Below are positions 35,370-44,094 of a DNA stretch of 64,000 nucleotides, piece after piece. Position 1 is the first letter of the stretch. Each line of letters opens with the position of its first letter. Source of the DNA: Desulforhopalus sp. (lineage in GTDB: Bacteria; Desulfobacterota; Desulfobulbia; Desulfobulbales; Desulfocapsaceae); the NCBI GenBank assembly GCA_030247675.1, contig JAOTRX010000005.1:62001-126000 (forward strand), read 5' to 3'. A program made the position numbers and the translations under genes. A model generated the notes under the pieces. It searched no databases, was not told where the DNA came from, and was given only the letters and a program-made list of their open reading frames with translations.

Positions 35370-36527
35370 CTACCTCTTGTGCGTTTTGAGAAGATTTTCC
35401 GCGACAAGCGCAGCCTTTTCAGAAGCACCTGCGCTGCCGAGCTTTTCTCGAACCTCACGAAGCGCGGCCTGCATTCGTTGCCGTTTCTCCGGTTGAAAAA
35501 GGAGGGCTGACAGTTCTTCAGCTATTTTGTGAGGAGTCACTCCATCCTGCAGAAGTTCAGGTACGGCAGTATAGCCGGCGATCAGATTAACAAGAGAAAA
35601 ATGTTCGAGTTTAACCAGCAGCTTACCAAGGTAATAGGTAAGCGGTGCGAGCCTATAAGTAACAATCATCGGTACTTCCAGGATGGCCAGTTCAAGGGTG
35701 ACGGTTCCGGATGCGGCGACGACCGCAGTACAGGCCGCCATCATGCTGTACCTTTCATCGCTGATGACACGAATATCGAGATACTTCCTCGCTTCAAGGA
35801 TCCCCGCCTCTTCAAGATCCTTGCTGGTGATAGTGGAGGCTTGGGGAACCAGAAATACAAGCTTCTCAGGGGATGCGTCCTGGATAATTTTCGCTGCTTC
35901 GAGAAAATCCGGCAGCAGCGAATACACTTCCCGTTTCCGGCTGCCCGGTAGCAGACCGATACATATGGCATCTAAAGGGATGCCGTGCTGTTCACAAAAG
36001 TGTTGTCTATCGATGGAAGAATGGACCGTATCAAGAAGAGGATGACCGACGTATTCCGCGTTTACCCCGCGTTTTCGATAGAACTCTTCCTCGAAAGGCA
36101 GAATAACACCGATTTTATCTACCCGTTCGCGGATGGTTTTGACTCGGCCCGACCGCCAGGCCCAAACCTGTGGGCTGATATAATAGAAAACAGGAATGCC
36201 AAGTTTTTTAGCCTGTTTGGCAAGCAAAAGGTTGAAGTCTGGCAGATCAATAAGGATAAGCAGATCAGGACGGTGGGTTACCAGTCTTCGGCGAAGCGTT
36301 TTCTGGGCCAGAATAATATCTTTGAGATGAGCAAAGACCTCAAAGATACCAACTACCGACACCTTACCCGCGTCATAGAGGATATTTACCCCGAGGGATA
36401 AAAGCTCAGTCCCTCCCATTCCGCAGGCCTCGATATCCGGTACTCTCACCCGCAATGCACGAATGAGATTTGCGCCATGGAGATCACCGGAGGCCTCTCC
36501 GGTAACAATCATGATATGGGCGGTCAT
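35370..36527 (-). CDS. lpxB: Lipid-A-disaccharide synthase LpxB
   Basis: The GT19 glycosyltransferase that joins lipid X and UDP-2,3-diacylglucosamine in lipid A synthesis. It is 385 residues (E. coli 382). Motifs: [16 protein letters not shown] at the N terminus, [27 protein letters not shown], and [10 protein letters not shown] near residue 195. The C-terminal half has [11 protein letters not shown]. The start ATG overlaps the stop of the Gfo/Idh gene (ATGA). This is convergent with the MoeA-like gene with 16 bases between. Confidence 0.96.
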   Translation of the reverse strand: MTAHIMIVTGEASGDLHGANLIRALRVRVPDIEACGMGGTELLSLGVNILYDAGKVSVVGIFEVFAHLKDIILAQKTLRRRLVTHRPDLLILIDLPDFNLLLAKQAKKLGIPVFYYISPQVWAWRSGRVKTIRERVDKIGVILPFEEEFYRKRGVNAEYVGHPLLDTVHSSIDRQHFCEQHGIPLDAICIGLLPGSRKREVYSLLPDFLEAAKIIQDASPEKLVFLVPQASTITSKDLEEAGILEARKYLDIRVISDERYSMMAACTAVVAASGTVTLELAILEVPMIVTYRLAPLTYYLGKLLVKLEHFSLVNLIAGYTAVPELLQDGVTPHKIAEELSALLFQPEKRQRMQAALREVREKLGSAGASEKAALVAENLLKTHKR

Positions 36528-37507
36528 ACCCTGTTTCCGTCCAAGACCTTTTTGTATAATTCCAGGCTATGCAGCGCTTTGATTTGATCCATGACCTGTA
36601 AGGCCACTTCCAGGGCCCGTCTCCCTTCCACACCGGATACTGCAGGTTTTGTGCGGTTTTGGACATGCTCCACAAAGGAGATGATCTCGCTTTTTAATGC
36701 ATCCCCGTCGGAGAATTTCTGCAGTTTAACAATCTGTTTGGGCATGCCGTTTTCACGGAGTTCTTCGGAGAGCTCAATAGTCATGACCCGTTTATTGCCG
36801 AAATCGACATTTATATAGGACCCCGGCTGAAAAATACGCATTTTTCGAACGTTTGTTCTAGAAATCCTGCTTACCGTGACATTCGCGGTGGCCCCGTTTT
36901 CAAACATCAATCGGGCATTGGCAATGTCGGTATTGGCTGTGACAACAGGAGCACCAACGGTATGAATGGTCTTAAGTGGTGATTTGACAATATTAAGAAT
37001 GATATCGATGTCATGAATCATCAAATCAAGAACCACGTCGACATCGACACCTCTGTTTTTAAAGGTGGCAATTCGATTGCTTTCTATAAAAACCGGGGTG
37101 GTGAGAAAGGGTTCCATGGCCTGTACTGCTGGGTTGAACCGCTCAAGATGGCCTATCTGTAAGAGTAAGTTGCGGGCCTCCGCTTTAGCGATGAGTTCGT
37201 CCGCTTCCGCCAAGGTAACGGTCATTGGCTTTTCCAGGAGGACATCGAGGCCATGATCAAGGCATTCCCCTGCTACCAGATGATGATAGGAGGTGGGGAC
37301 GACAATAGAAACAGCATCAACAAGAGGCACCAACTTCTTGTAATCATGAAAGTATTGACACTTGCACTCTTCAGCAACTTTTTCACCTTGCTGGACACTT
37401 ACATCCGCCACGCCGATCAGGTTTACATTTTTCAAGGCAGCATACTTCTGCGCATGAAAACGACCTAAATAGCCTACTCCAATTACCCCAACTCGTATAT
37501 TCTTCAT
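36524..37507 (-). CDS. Gfo/Idh/MocA-family oxidoreductase in the lpxB unit
   Basis: A 327-residue NAD(P)-dependent dehydrogenase. The Rossmann loop is [17 protein letters not shown], followed by the sugar-binding [12 protein letters not shown] motif and [10 protein letters not shown]. It is transcribed with and overlaps lpxB. Deltaproteobacterial lipid A operons commonly carry such a gene. The characterised case of this kind is GnnA of Acidithiobacillus, which oxidises UDP-GlcNAc at C3 so that an amine can replace the oxygen and yield amide-linked lipid A. Whether this protein does so is an inference. Its usual partner (GnnB aminotransferase) is not adjacent. Confidence 0.7.
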   Translation of the reverse strand: MKNIRVGVIGVGYLGRFHAQKYAALKNVNLIGVADVSVQQGEKVAEECKCQYFHDYKKLVPLVDAVSIVVPTSYHHLVAGECLDHGLDVLLEKPMTVTLAEADELIAKAEARNLLLQIGHLERFNPAVQAMEPFLTTPVFIESNRIATFKNRGVDVDVVLDLMIHDIDIILNIVKSPLKTIHTVGAPVVTANTDIANARLMFENGATANVTVSRISRTNVRKMRIFQPGSYINVDFGNKRVMTIELSEELRENGMPKQIVKLQKFSDGDALKSEIISFVEHVQNRTKPAVSGVEGRRALEVALQVMDQIKALHSLELYKKVLDGNRV

Positions 37508-37569
37508 GCCTGTTGTGTGAAATGAAATTAATGACGGAATCCCCCGACGGGCGGAGAACAGAAGTGCGT

Positions 37570-37632
37570 ATTGACAACGTATACCGCAAGGGCATACGTT
37601 TCGTTTGAGCAGGCTAGCTGCTCAACTCAGCT
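37570..37632 (-). repeat. Dispersed intergenic repeat, copy C
   Basis: On the minus strand this copy has a perfect GAGCAG/CTGCTC stem with a five-base loop, then AAACGAAACGTATGCCC and CTTGCGGTATA, where TATGCC can pair with GGTATA (one mismatch). It lies between the lpxK region and the Gfo/Idh gene, oriented toward the Gfo/Idh gene and 63 bp before its start. Confidence 0.8.
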
Positions 37633-37791
37633 TAATCCAGGCATATGAGTGCCGTTACAATGACTTACAACAATTCATAGCGGAAAGAGCGAGCATATCC
37701 TCCGGGGAAATGATATTAGTCTTTTACTGTGTATTTTGCAAAATCTAAAGTGAAAGCCTGTTGCCGGAGTACCCCTCTCATCCAAATCATC

Positions 37792-38877
37792 ATGTCAAAG
37801 TACTTACAATATTTGTATTTTTTCGGTCGCCCCTTTGGCCTTTGTTATGGATTGGCAATGCGAATCAGGGAGAAGCTCTATCAAAAGGGCATCTTGCATC
37901 AATATTCTCTACCGGTTCCGGTAATTTCCGTTGGCAACCTGGTAATGGGCGGTACCGGCAAGACGCCAACTGTTCGTTATCTGGCGAATCTTCTTGTGCT
38001 GCAGGGGTATCAGCCGGCAATAATCAGCCGGGGATATAGAGGAAAGGCAAAACAACGTGTTAACGTGGTTTCCGATCGCAAGACAATTTTTCTCTCACCG
38101 GAACTTGCTGGTGATGAACCATATATGCTTGCCGAGTCCTTACCCGGAGTTCCAGTTCTCACCGGAACCCGTCGCATTTACCCCTGCCTGCATGCCATAG
38201 AAAATTTTCAGGCTGACGTTCTTCTCCTGGACGATGGATTTCAGCACCTGGCAGTACAACGCGACATTGACATCGTTTTGTTTGATGGAACCAGTCTTGC
38301 CGGCAACCAAAGGGTATTTCCCGGCGGAACTTTAAGGGAACCTGTATCCGCCCTGGGGCGCTGCGATGCCTTTCTTCTTACTGGAATACGAGAACAGAAC
38401 AAAGACAATGCCAGAAAGTTTGCTGCATTCTTAACCGCCAAATTTCCAGAAAAAACTGTCTTTTATGCCACAACAAGCAAGTTGTCCATCCAATGTCCGG
38501 ATAAACACATTTCTTCCGGAGCTGTCCCGGAAGAACCAATTTTCGCCTTTTGCGGCATTGCCAATCCGTACCGATTTGAAGAGTCACTGAAGAACATCGG
38601 CATTCGCCTCAATGGTTTTTTGGCTCTGCCCGATCATGTCAACTACACCCAAGAAACAATGGTAGATATTTGTGAAAAAGCTTTGGCATCAGGAGCAAAG
38701 CGGCTGGTCACTACCAAAAAAGATTTTGTCAAACTACAAAAGATAAACTCGCAATTAGTTTGCTATGTTACAGAAATTGAATTTCACGGAGACGCTGACT
38801 TTGATCTCTTTGTCATAAATGCTGTTAAGACATCTGAAAAAGAAAAGACTCGGCTGGATGACTTGCGGGTGCAGTAG
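37792..38877 (+). CDS. lpxK: Tetraacyldisaccharide 4'-kinase LpxK
   Basis: It phosphorylates the 4' position of the lipid A precursor. It is 361 residues from the ATG at 37792 (E. coli 328). The P-loop is VMGGTGKTPTV at about residue 52 and the downstream motif SRGYRGK, VPVLTGTRRI, and LLLDDGFQHL match the family. An in-frame GTG at 37729 gives a 21-residue N-terminal extension that lacks family support. No strong ribosome site is visible. lpxC follows 193 bp downstream, so the two may be separate transcripts. The kinase is expected to face the inner membrane. Confidence 0.92.
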   Translation: MSKYLQYLYFFGRPFGLCYGLAMRIREKLYQKGILHQYSLPVPVISVGNLVMGGTGKTPTVRYLANLLVLQGYQPAIISRGYRGKAKQRVNVVSDRKTIFLSPELAGDEPYMLAESLPGVPVLTGTRRIYPCLHAIENFQADVLLLDDGFQHLAVQRDIDIVLFDGTSLAGNQRVFPGGTLREPVSALGRCDAFLLTGIREQNKDNARKFAAFLTAKFPEKTVFYATTSKLSIQCPDKHISSGAVPEEPIFAFCGIANPYRFEESLKNIGIRLNGFLALPDHVNYTQETMVDICEKALASGAKRLVTTKKDFVKLQKINSQLVCYVTEIEFHGDADFDLFVINAVKTSEKEKTRLDDLRVQ

Positions 38878-39070
38878 ATATTTGTGGCAAGATTACCGAC
38901 CTTTCACCATACAGTGTTTTTTTTCACACAGATCTCATTCGTTTCTTACGGAGCAGAATTACTGTTATCGCCCCGTTTTTAAAGACTATATTCAGAATTG
39001 ACTGGAGGATTCGCCGCGGCACGTAAATTGCAAAAGGCATCAAAATGTAATTTACCTCAAAGGACTCAAT

Positions 39071-40057
39071 ATGTCGCTGCCCATCGATCCATTTCAGTAT
39101 ACCTTGCGAAGCCCGGTCAGTTGTTGTGGGGTTGGCTTGCACTCCGGAAGAACAGTTAATCTCTCAATCAAACCGGCGCCGGTCAATAACGGTATCCGCT
39201 TTTTTCGGACCGATATGCCAAGTGATACCCACATTCAGGCGCACCTGGATAAAGTAGTGGATACACAGCTGGCGACTACCCTCGGCAATGAATTCTTCCA
39301 GGTCTCTACTACTGAACACTTGTTGGCCGCGTTTCAGGGTTTTGGAATCGACAACGCTGATGTGGAATTGGATTCTACCGAGGTTCCGATTATGGATGGC
39401 AGCGCCGCACCATTTTTCCAACTTCTCAAGATAACTGGAAAAATGAGGCAAAATGAGCTTAGAAAGATTATACGAATAACCAATTCGATTACGTATAGGG
39501 ATGCCGAAAAATATCTGACGATTTCCCCGCATAACGGTTTCAAGGTGACCGGTGAAATCTGTTTTGACGATACCCTGATCAAGGAACAACGATACACCTT
39601 CGATCTATCCGCCGATCGTTTTAATGACGAGATCGCCAGTGCCAGGACATTTGGGTATGTCGAACAGGTCGAAGAACTGTGGGCCAACGGGTTAGCCTTA
39701 GGCGGTACCTTGGAGAATGTTATCGCCATTCACTGGGATCGAAAATCGGTTCTTAATGAGGACGGCCTGCGCTACCATGATGAGTTTATCAGGCACAAGG
39801 TCTTGGATCTCGTGGGCGACCTGGCGCTCCTGGGGTATCCGGTGCTTGGCCATGTTGAAACTTACAAGGCAGGTCACGCCCAACATCTTGGACTCATGCA
39901 GGCCATTGCCGCTTCTCCTGAATGTTGGGAGATCGTCGAAATGAAGGAAAGAGGTTCTTATACAGTACTTGACAGAGTCGCGGCAGAGTCAAAGGCCGCA
40001 ACTAAAATTCTTGCGCCGTTCTTTACCTACAAACCGGCTCCCTTTGCCGTCACCTGA
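39071..40057 (+). CDS. lpxC: UDP-3-O-acyl-N-acetylglucosamine deacetylase LpxC
   Basis: The zinc amidase that commits UDP-GlcNAc to lipid A. It is 328 residues (E. coli 305). The zinc ligands are His in STTEHLLAAF and the HxxxD pair in RHKVLDLVGDLALLG. The catalytic His is in KAGHAQH near the C terminus. The second-domain SITYRDAEKY strand pattern is intact. AAAGGA lies six bases before the ATG. lpxB and lpxK are nearby, but lpxA and lpxD are not in the window. Confidence 0.96.
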   Translation: MSLPIDPFQYTLRSPVSCCGVGLHSGRTVNLSIKPAPVNNGIRFFRTDMPSDTHIQAHLDKVVDTQLATTLGNEFFQVSTTEHLLAAFQGFGIDNADVELDSTEVPIMDGSAAPFFQLLKITGKMRQNELRKIIRITNSITYRDAEKYLTISPHNGFKVTGEICFDDTLIKEQRYTFDLSADRFNDEIASARTFGYVEQVEELWANGLALGGTLENVIAIHWDRKSVLNEDGLRYHDEFIRHKVLDLVGDLALLGYPVLGHVETYKAGHAQHLGLMQAIAASPECWEIVEMKERGSYTVLDRVAAESKAATKILAPFFTYKPAPFAVT

Positions 40058-40119
40058 CACGAGCCCTGAAAAATAACTGCAAACACAAAGTGCTGCCGGC
40101 AGATGTAAATCAGTAGCGG

Positions 40120-40536
40120 TTACTCCCCTATTATTTTCACGAGAACCCGTTTTCTTCTCTTGCCATCAAATTCACCGTAAAATATCTGTTCCCATGTGCC
40201 AAAATGTAGTTTTCCAGCGGTGACGGCGACAACTACCTCCCTGCCCATGACCTGTCTTTTTAGGTGCGCATCGGCATTATCTTCGTATCCATTGTGAGAA
40301 TACTGATCAACCGGGAGATGCGGTGCAAGTTTTTCCAACCATGTTTCAAAATCATTATGCAATCCGGATTCGTCATCATTGATAAATACAGATGCTGTTA
40401 TGTGCATAGCGTTGCACAGGAGCAGGCCCTCTTTAATGCCGCTTTCCGTAAGACATTTTTCAACATCCTGGGTTATATTGATAAATGCCCTTCGGCTCGG
40501 CACCTCGAAATGGAGCTCCTTGAAATATGACTTCAT
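40120..40536 (-). CDS. yjbQ: YjbQ family protein (UPF0047)
   Basis: A 138-residue protein of the YjbQ/UPF0047 family, annotated in some databases as secondary thiamine-phosphate synthase; its real substrate is unclear. Family marks include [52 protein letters not shown], and the C-terminal [21 protein letters not shown]. The three conserved His could bind a metal. It is convergent with lpxC and divergent from the SleB-like gene. No ribosome site is obvious before the ATG. Confidence 0.9.
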   Translation of the reverse strand: MKSYFKELHFEVPSRRAFINITQDVEKCLTESGIKEGLLLCNAMHITASVFINDDESGLHNDFETWLEKLAPHLPVDQYSHNGYEDNADAHLKRQVMGREVVVAVTAGKLHFGTWEQIFYGEFDGKRRKRVLVKIIGE

Positions 40537-40701
40537 AAACCATATACTCTTTTCAGGTAAGATGTGGAGAGAATTGCAGGATGATGTACGATCCTGCCTA
40601 AAATGTCAGGAAATTTACTAAAGATTGCAAACTGTTGTTGTGCATTAGGGTAAGCGCACAGCGCTTTGCTTCAGCTAATAATTTGATGGAGAAGGATTTT
40701 T

Positions 40702-41064
40702 ATGGCGATATTAGAGGGCCTTTTATGGCTGACGCTGAATGTTTACCATGAGGCAAGATCGGAGCCTCAGGTCGCTCAGGTGGCCGTTGCCTTGGTGACA
40801 ATGAACCGGGCGGCAGAGAAAAACCTGCAGATTAAAGAGGTCATTCAGCAACCTCGGCAATTCAGTTGGACCTCAAAGAAAGACTCCTATTTCCCCGATG
40901 ATCCAAAGGCCTTTCTGCAATGTATGCAATCAGTGTATCTTGCCCTGCAAACCCAAGATTTTACTCAAGGCGCAACCCACTACCATCTCGATTCCGTCGA
41001 ACCCTCATGGACTGCCGAATACACCTTCCTCGACCAATACGGCTCGCACAAATTCTACAAATAG
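40702..41064 (+). CDS. SleB-like cell-wall hydrolase domain protein
   Basis: A 120-residue protein that matches the catalytic core of the SleB/CwlJ (Hydrolase_2) family: LNVYHEARSEPQVAQVAVALVTMNR, with the catalytic Glu in HEARSE, then VIQQPRQFSW, GATHYH, and the terminal HKFYK. In spore formers the family breaks down cortex peptidoglycan. Outside spore formers such small domains occur in phage lysis genes and in chromosomes. No signal peptide and no neighbouring phage gene is visible. AGGA lies five bases before the ATG. Confidence 0.8.
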   Translation: MAILEGLLWLTLNVYHEARSEPQVAQVAVALVTMNRAAEKNLQIKEVIQQPRQFSWTSKKDSYFPDDPKAFLQCMQSVYLALQTQDFTQGATHYHLDSVEPSWTAEYTFLDQYGSHKFYK

Positions 41065-41101
41065 CGGTAATACCACCGCGAAAGGTGCGAGGGTATTACC
41101 G
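41065..41101. terminator. Hairpin between convergent genes
   Basis: Ten-base perfect arms CGGTAATACC and GGTATTACCG enclose an inner CACC/GGTG stem with a GCGAAA loop. It starts at the stop of the SleB-like gene and ends 16 bp before the aminotransferase stop. There is no long T-run, so termination efficiency is uncertain, but position and strength favour a bidirectional terminator. Confidence 0.6.
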
Positions 41102-41116
41102 AATTCTTGCCTTCCT

Positions 41117-42319
41117 TTAGATCTGACTTGCCTTTTGCAGGGCGTTTCGCATTTGTAGCAGTCTTTCTTCAGCCATCTTGATCGAAACTGGATACACTAA
41201 GGTTCGCTCAAGAATGGCTGCCGATTGGGGTAGAGCCTGAGGGTCATAGACGATCTTTTTCTTGCCGCCCGGTTCAGTGAAGGGATGACCGGATCGGGTT
41301 ATTGTCTTGCCACCCAGCAAATGCTCCCATTGTGGATAATAGTGCCAGGTGTTTTCCGAGAAATTGACTGCGCCGAGGCCATCTTTTCGTAAAGAGGCAT
41401 TTACCCGCAGGCAGTGTTCTCGGTCCTGGAGAATGAAGGCGAGGTGGGTGGCAGAATCCCCCTGCGGGTCAATGAGTTGCCGAAACGACACGCCGGGAAT
41501 GCAGGCTGCAGCTTCCTTGAGGATTGTCTTGTTTTTTTTTTGGGCTACGACCATGGAATCAAGTTTTGCCAGTTGGGCAAGGCCCATTGCCCCCTGCAGT
41601 TCCATCATTCGGTAGTTGGAGCCGATAAAGCGCCGCCCTTCCCCACCCCGGCCACCGGGATTGACCTGATGGTCATGGCCGTGATCGTGGTATTCAGACA
41701 TCGATCGCCAAAGCTCGGCATCATCGGTAATGATCATTCCGCCCTCGCCAGTGGTCATGGTTTTTACTGAGTCAAAGGAGAAGGTACCGCATTTTCCAAA
41801 GGTGCCAAGGTGTTTGCCGTTAATCCGAGCCCCGGCAGCCTGCGCGGTATCCTCAAGCACTGGAATACTGTGCTGTGCGGCTATGGCGACAATCTCGGCA
41901 ATTCGGGCCTGAGCCCCGAGCATATGAACGGGGATAATGCACTTTGTCTTCGGGGTGATTTTCTTTTGCAGGTCTTGTGGATCCATATTGAGGGTGGCAT
42001 CAACCTCAGTAAAGACCGGCGTTGCCCCAACTTCAAGAATCGCCTCCCAGGTTGCCACAAAGGTAAAACCTTGGGTTATGACTTCGTCACCCGGCCCAAC
42101 ACCCAAGGCGGAAAGTGCAACTTTCAGAGCACTGGTGCCTGAGGTAACCGCCTGAGCATGTCCAGCCCCGCAGTATTGAGCAAAATTTTCTTCGAACTGG
42201 CGAACCTTGAAAACACCCTTTCGTTGATCGATAAATTCATAGCGAAAAAGGACGCCTGTCGCCAGGACATCCATGATTTCTTTTCTTTCCTCTTCCCCGA
42301 ATATTTCAAATCCTGGCAT
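41117..42319 (-). CDS. DegT/DnrJ/EryC1/StrS aminotransferase, KdnA-like
   Basis: A 400-residue PLP-dependent sugar aminotransferase. It opens with MPGFEIFGEEERKEI, then LFRYEF and the SGTSALKVALSALGVGPGD stretch. The PLP-lysine is in SFDSVKTMTTGEGG. The closest characterised pattern I know is KdnA of Shewanella, which aminates 8-oxo-Kdo to make 8-amino-Kdo for the LPS core; the downstream NTWHYYPQW also fits. The partner KdnB dehydrogenase is not in the window, so the function is inferred. It is near lpxB/lpxK/lpxC, consistent with a lipopolysaccharide role. It could alternatively be a generic 3- or 4-aminosugar enzyme. Confidence 0.75.
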   Translation of the reverse strand: MPGFEIFGEEERKEIMDVLATGVLFRYEFIDQRKGVFKVRQFEENFAQYCGAGHAQAVTSGTSALKVALSALGVGPGDEVITQGFTFVATWEAILEVGATPVFTEVDATLNMDPQDLQKKITPKTKCIIPVHMLGAQARIAEIVAIAAQHSIPVLEDTAQAAGARINGKHLGTFGKCGTFSFDSVKTMTTGEGGMIITDDAELWRSMSEYHDHGHDHQVNPGGRGGEGRRFIGSNYRMMELQGAMGLAQLAKLDSMVVAQKKNKTILKEAAACIPGVSFRQLIDPQGDSATHLAFILQDREHCLRVNASLRKDGLGAVNFSENTWHYYPQWEHLLGGKTITRSGHPFTEPGGKKKIVYDPQALPQSAAILERTLVYPVSIKMAEERLLQMRNALQKASQI

Positions 42320-42365
42320 AATTTACTCCATTAATTCTGATCTATTGCAAACATTATAAAGACAA

Positions 42366-42389
42366 TTTCAGGCCTGAAAAGCTTTTCAG
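42366..42389. repeat. Overlapping palindromes upstream of the KdnA-like gene
   Basis: TTTCAGGCCTGAAA (42366-42379) is a perfect palindrome. CTGAAAAGCTTTTCAG (42374-42389) is another, and the two share the CTGAAA arm. The middle arm can pair with either the left or the right TTTCAG, giving mutually exclusive hairpins. It lies between panC and the KdnA-like gene, 47 bp before the latter's start. Confidence 0.5.
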
Positions 42390-42410
42390 CGAAAGGGCAA
42401 ACTGCCTCAA

Positions 42411-43271
42411 TTATTCCTTGCCTGGATAGAGCCTGGCGTTATCGATGAGGCGAACCTTTCCGCCAATTTTGACAGCAATCGCCAGTACACTGCTCCGTCC
42501 GACCACCGCCTCCGGCTGTAGAGTATGATCATTTATCACAACCGCATATTCAAGCTTCCCCCCAGCTTCAGCGACGAGTTTGACGGTCGCCTCGACAAGT
42601 GTATCGGCCGCTATCGGTTGTGGAGATTGTGCCACCAGTTGCTGCGCCATTTTTATTGACTTAGATAAACAAAGAGCTTGCCCGCGCATCTCGCCCTGTA
42701 AGTATTTATTGCGCGAGCTCAAGGCCAGCCCATCTGGTTCGCGAACAATTGGTCCACCAATGATCTTCACGGGGAAATTGAGGTCGCGCACCATCTGCCT
42801 GATAATTGCCAGTTGTTGAAAATCCTTTTCTCCAAAGACAGCTATATCCGGTGCGGTCATGTGAAATAGTTTACTGACCACGGTGGCAACACCATCAAAA
42901 TGTCCGGGCCTATCTGCTCCGCACATGCCTTTTGCCAGATTGAGAACGCTGACTGTAGTCTGGAACCCTTCAAGATAAACGTCCTTTGCCTCAGGACAAA
43001 AGACCACATCAACCCCTTCCTTTGCAGCAAGAACACAATCAGCCTGCAACTGCCTTGGATAGGCGCCAAAATCTTCATTTGGTCCAAACTGCATGGGGTT
43101 AACAAAGATACTGACGACAACCTTGTCGGCATTCTGGGATGCTATCCGCATGAGAGAGAGGTGTCCCTCATGTAAACAACCCATGGTTGGGACAAGAGCA
43201 ACTTTCTGTCCCTGTTGTTTCCAGGACATAACCTGGTTATACATTGCCGCAGGTGATTCTATTTTGTCCAT
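42411..43271 (-). CDS. panC: Pantothenate synthetase PanC
   Basis: It condenses pantoate and beta-alanine using ATP. From the ATG at 43271 it is 286 residues (E. coli 283). Motifs: VPTMGCLHEGHLSLMR (HIGH-type), VSIFVNPMQFGPNED, FGEKDFQQLAIIRQMVRDL, and REPDGLALSSRNKYL with the KMSKS-like site. A TTG five codons upstream is less likely. It begins 15 bases after the stop of the TPR membrane protein gene and is probably cotranscribed with it. panB/panD are not in the window. Confidence 0.96.
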   Translation of the reverse strand: MDKIESPAAMYNQVMSWKQQGQKVALVPTMGCLHEGHLSLMRIASQNADKVVVSIFVNPMQFGPNEDFGAYPRQLQADCVLAAKEGVDVVFCPEAKDVYLEGFQTTVSVLNLAKGMCGADRPGHFDGVATVVSKLFHMTAPDIAVFGEKDFQQLAIIRQMVRDLNFPVKIIGGPIVREPDGLALSSRNKYLQGEMRGQALCLSKSIKMAQQLVAQSPQPIAADTLVEATVKLVAEAGGKLEYAVVINDHTLQPEAVVGRSSVLAIAVKIGGKVRLIDNARLYPGKE

Positions 43272-43286
43272 TGCGTACCTATGCAA

Positions 43287-43982
43287 TTAGAGGCGGGCCT
43301 TTAGCCGGGCCACCTTACCTTCAATTTGTTCCTTTGACTGTGCCTTAGAAGAATCTTCACCGAGACTTAAGAGGAAATTATTATATACTGCAATGGCCTT
43401 TTCAATGTTGCCTTGCACTTCTTCCAGCCGACCCATGCTCGTGTAGCCAATATGCTCGTATCCCTTGAGACCTTTTAGGATATCATATTCTTTTGCCGCC
43501 TCAGGGTATTTCTTCTCTGCCTCATAAGCCTGAGCAACACTCAACAAAACCAGGGGGTAAAGGGGATTTTTTTTGTCAATCTCCGCCAGGATCTTCCGAT
43601 ATTTTTCGCCGGCATCGGCAAAGGCCCCTTTTTGCATTTCAAGATGGGCAAGTTCGACCTTCGCCCAGAGTGCCGACGATGTGCTGCCATAGTCATTTGC
43701 TACCTTGAGCAGGGCATCTGCCTGAATATCTTTACCTTGTTGCAAGGCCTTAGAAAGAGCAGTCGCTGCCTCCTCTCTGATTTTTTCCTTGTAGGAACTA
43801 TAAAGTGAGGTGAACACGATAGTTGCAACGATGATAGCAATGGCCACTTGGATGATTCGCAAGTTGCCGCGAATAAAGCGGATGACCTTTGGAGGAAGGT
43901 TGAAATGTTCCAACAATCCCTCAACTTTATCGAACGTGGTTTCGGCAGTAAGACGTTTATTGAACGCACTTTCACTGGCCAT
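43287..43982 (-). CDS. Membrane-anchored TPR protein, YfgM-like
   Basis: A 231-residue protein with a cytoplasmic N terminus, a membrane helix near residues 46-64 (IIQVAIAIIVATIVFTSLY) and a periplasmic tail of tetratricopeptide-like repeats (ALWAKVELAHLEMQKGAFADAGEKYRKIL; VLLSVAQAYEAEKKYPEAAKEYDIL; NIEKAIAVYNNFL). The layout matches YfgM (TPR_21), a SecYEG-associated ancillary protein in E. coli. Family assignment is inferred from layout. panC follows closely. It is divergent from xseA. Confidence 0.75.
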   Translation of the reverse strand: MASESAFNKRLTAETTFDKVEGLLEHFNLPPKVIRFIRGNLRIIQVAIAIIVATIVFTSLYSSYKEKIREEAATALSKALQQGKDIQADALLKVANDYGSTSSALWAKVELAHLEMQKGAFADAGEKYRKILAEIDKKNPLYPLVLLSVAQAYEAEKKYPEAAKEYDILKGLKGYEHIGYTSMGRLEEVQGNIEKAIAVYNNFLLSLGEDSSKAQSKEQIEGKVARLKARL

Positions 43983-44094
43983 ATGCTTCCTCCTCGGAAC
44001 GGATGAGTTATTTTATGAATAAATGACAGGACATAGACCGTGCAATATAATATATACCCGTATGTCTGTCCATGCGTAATCGGAGAGTTTCGCG

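Noticed and set aside
40702..41064. Prophage remnant around the SleB-like gene
   Set aside because: Neighbours on both sides are housekeeping genes and no integrase, capsid or attachment repeats are seen.
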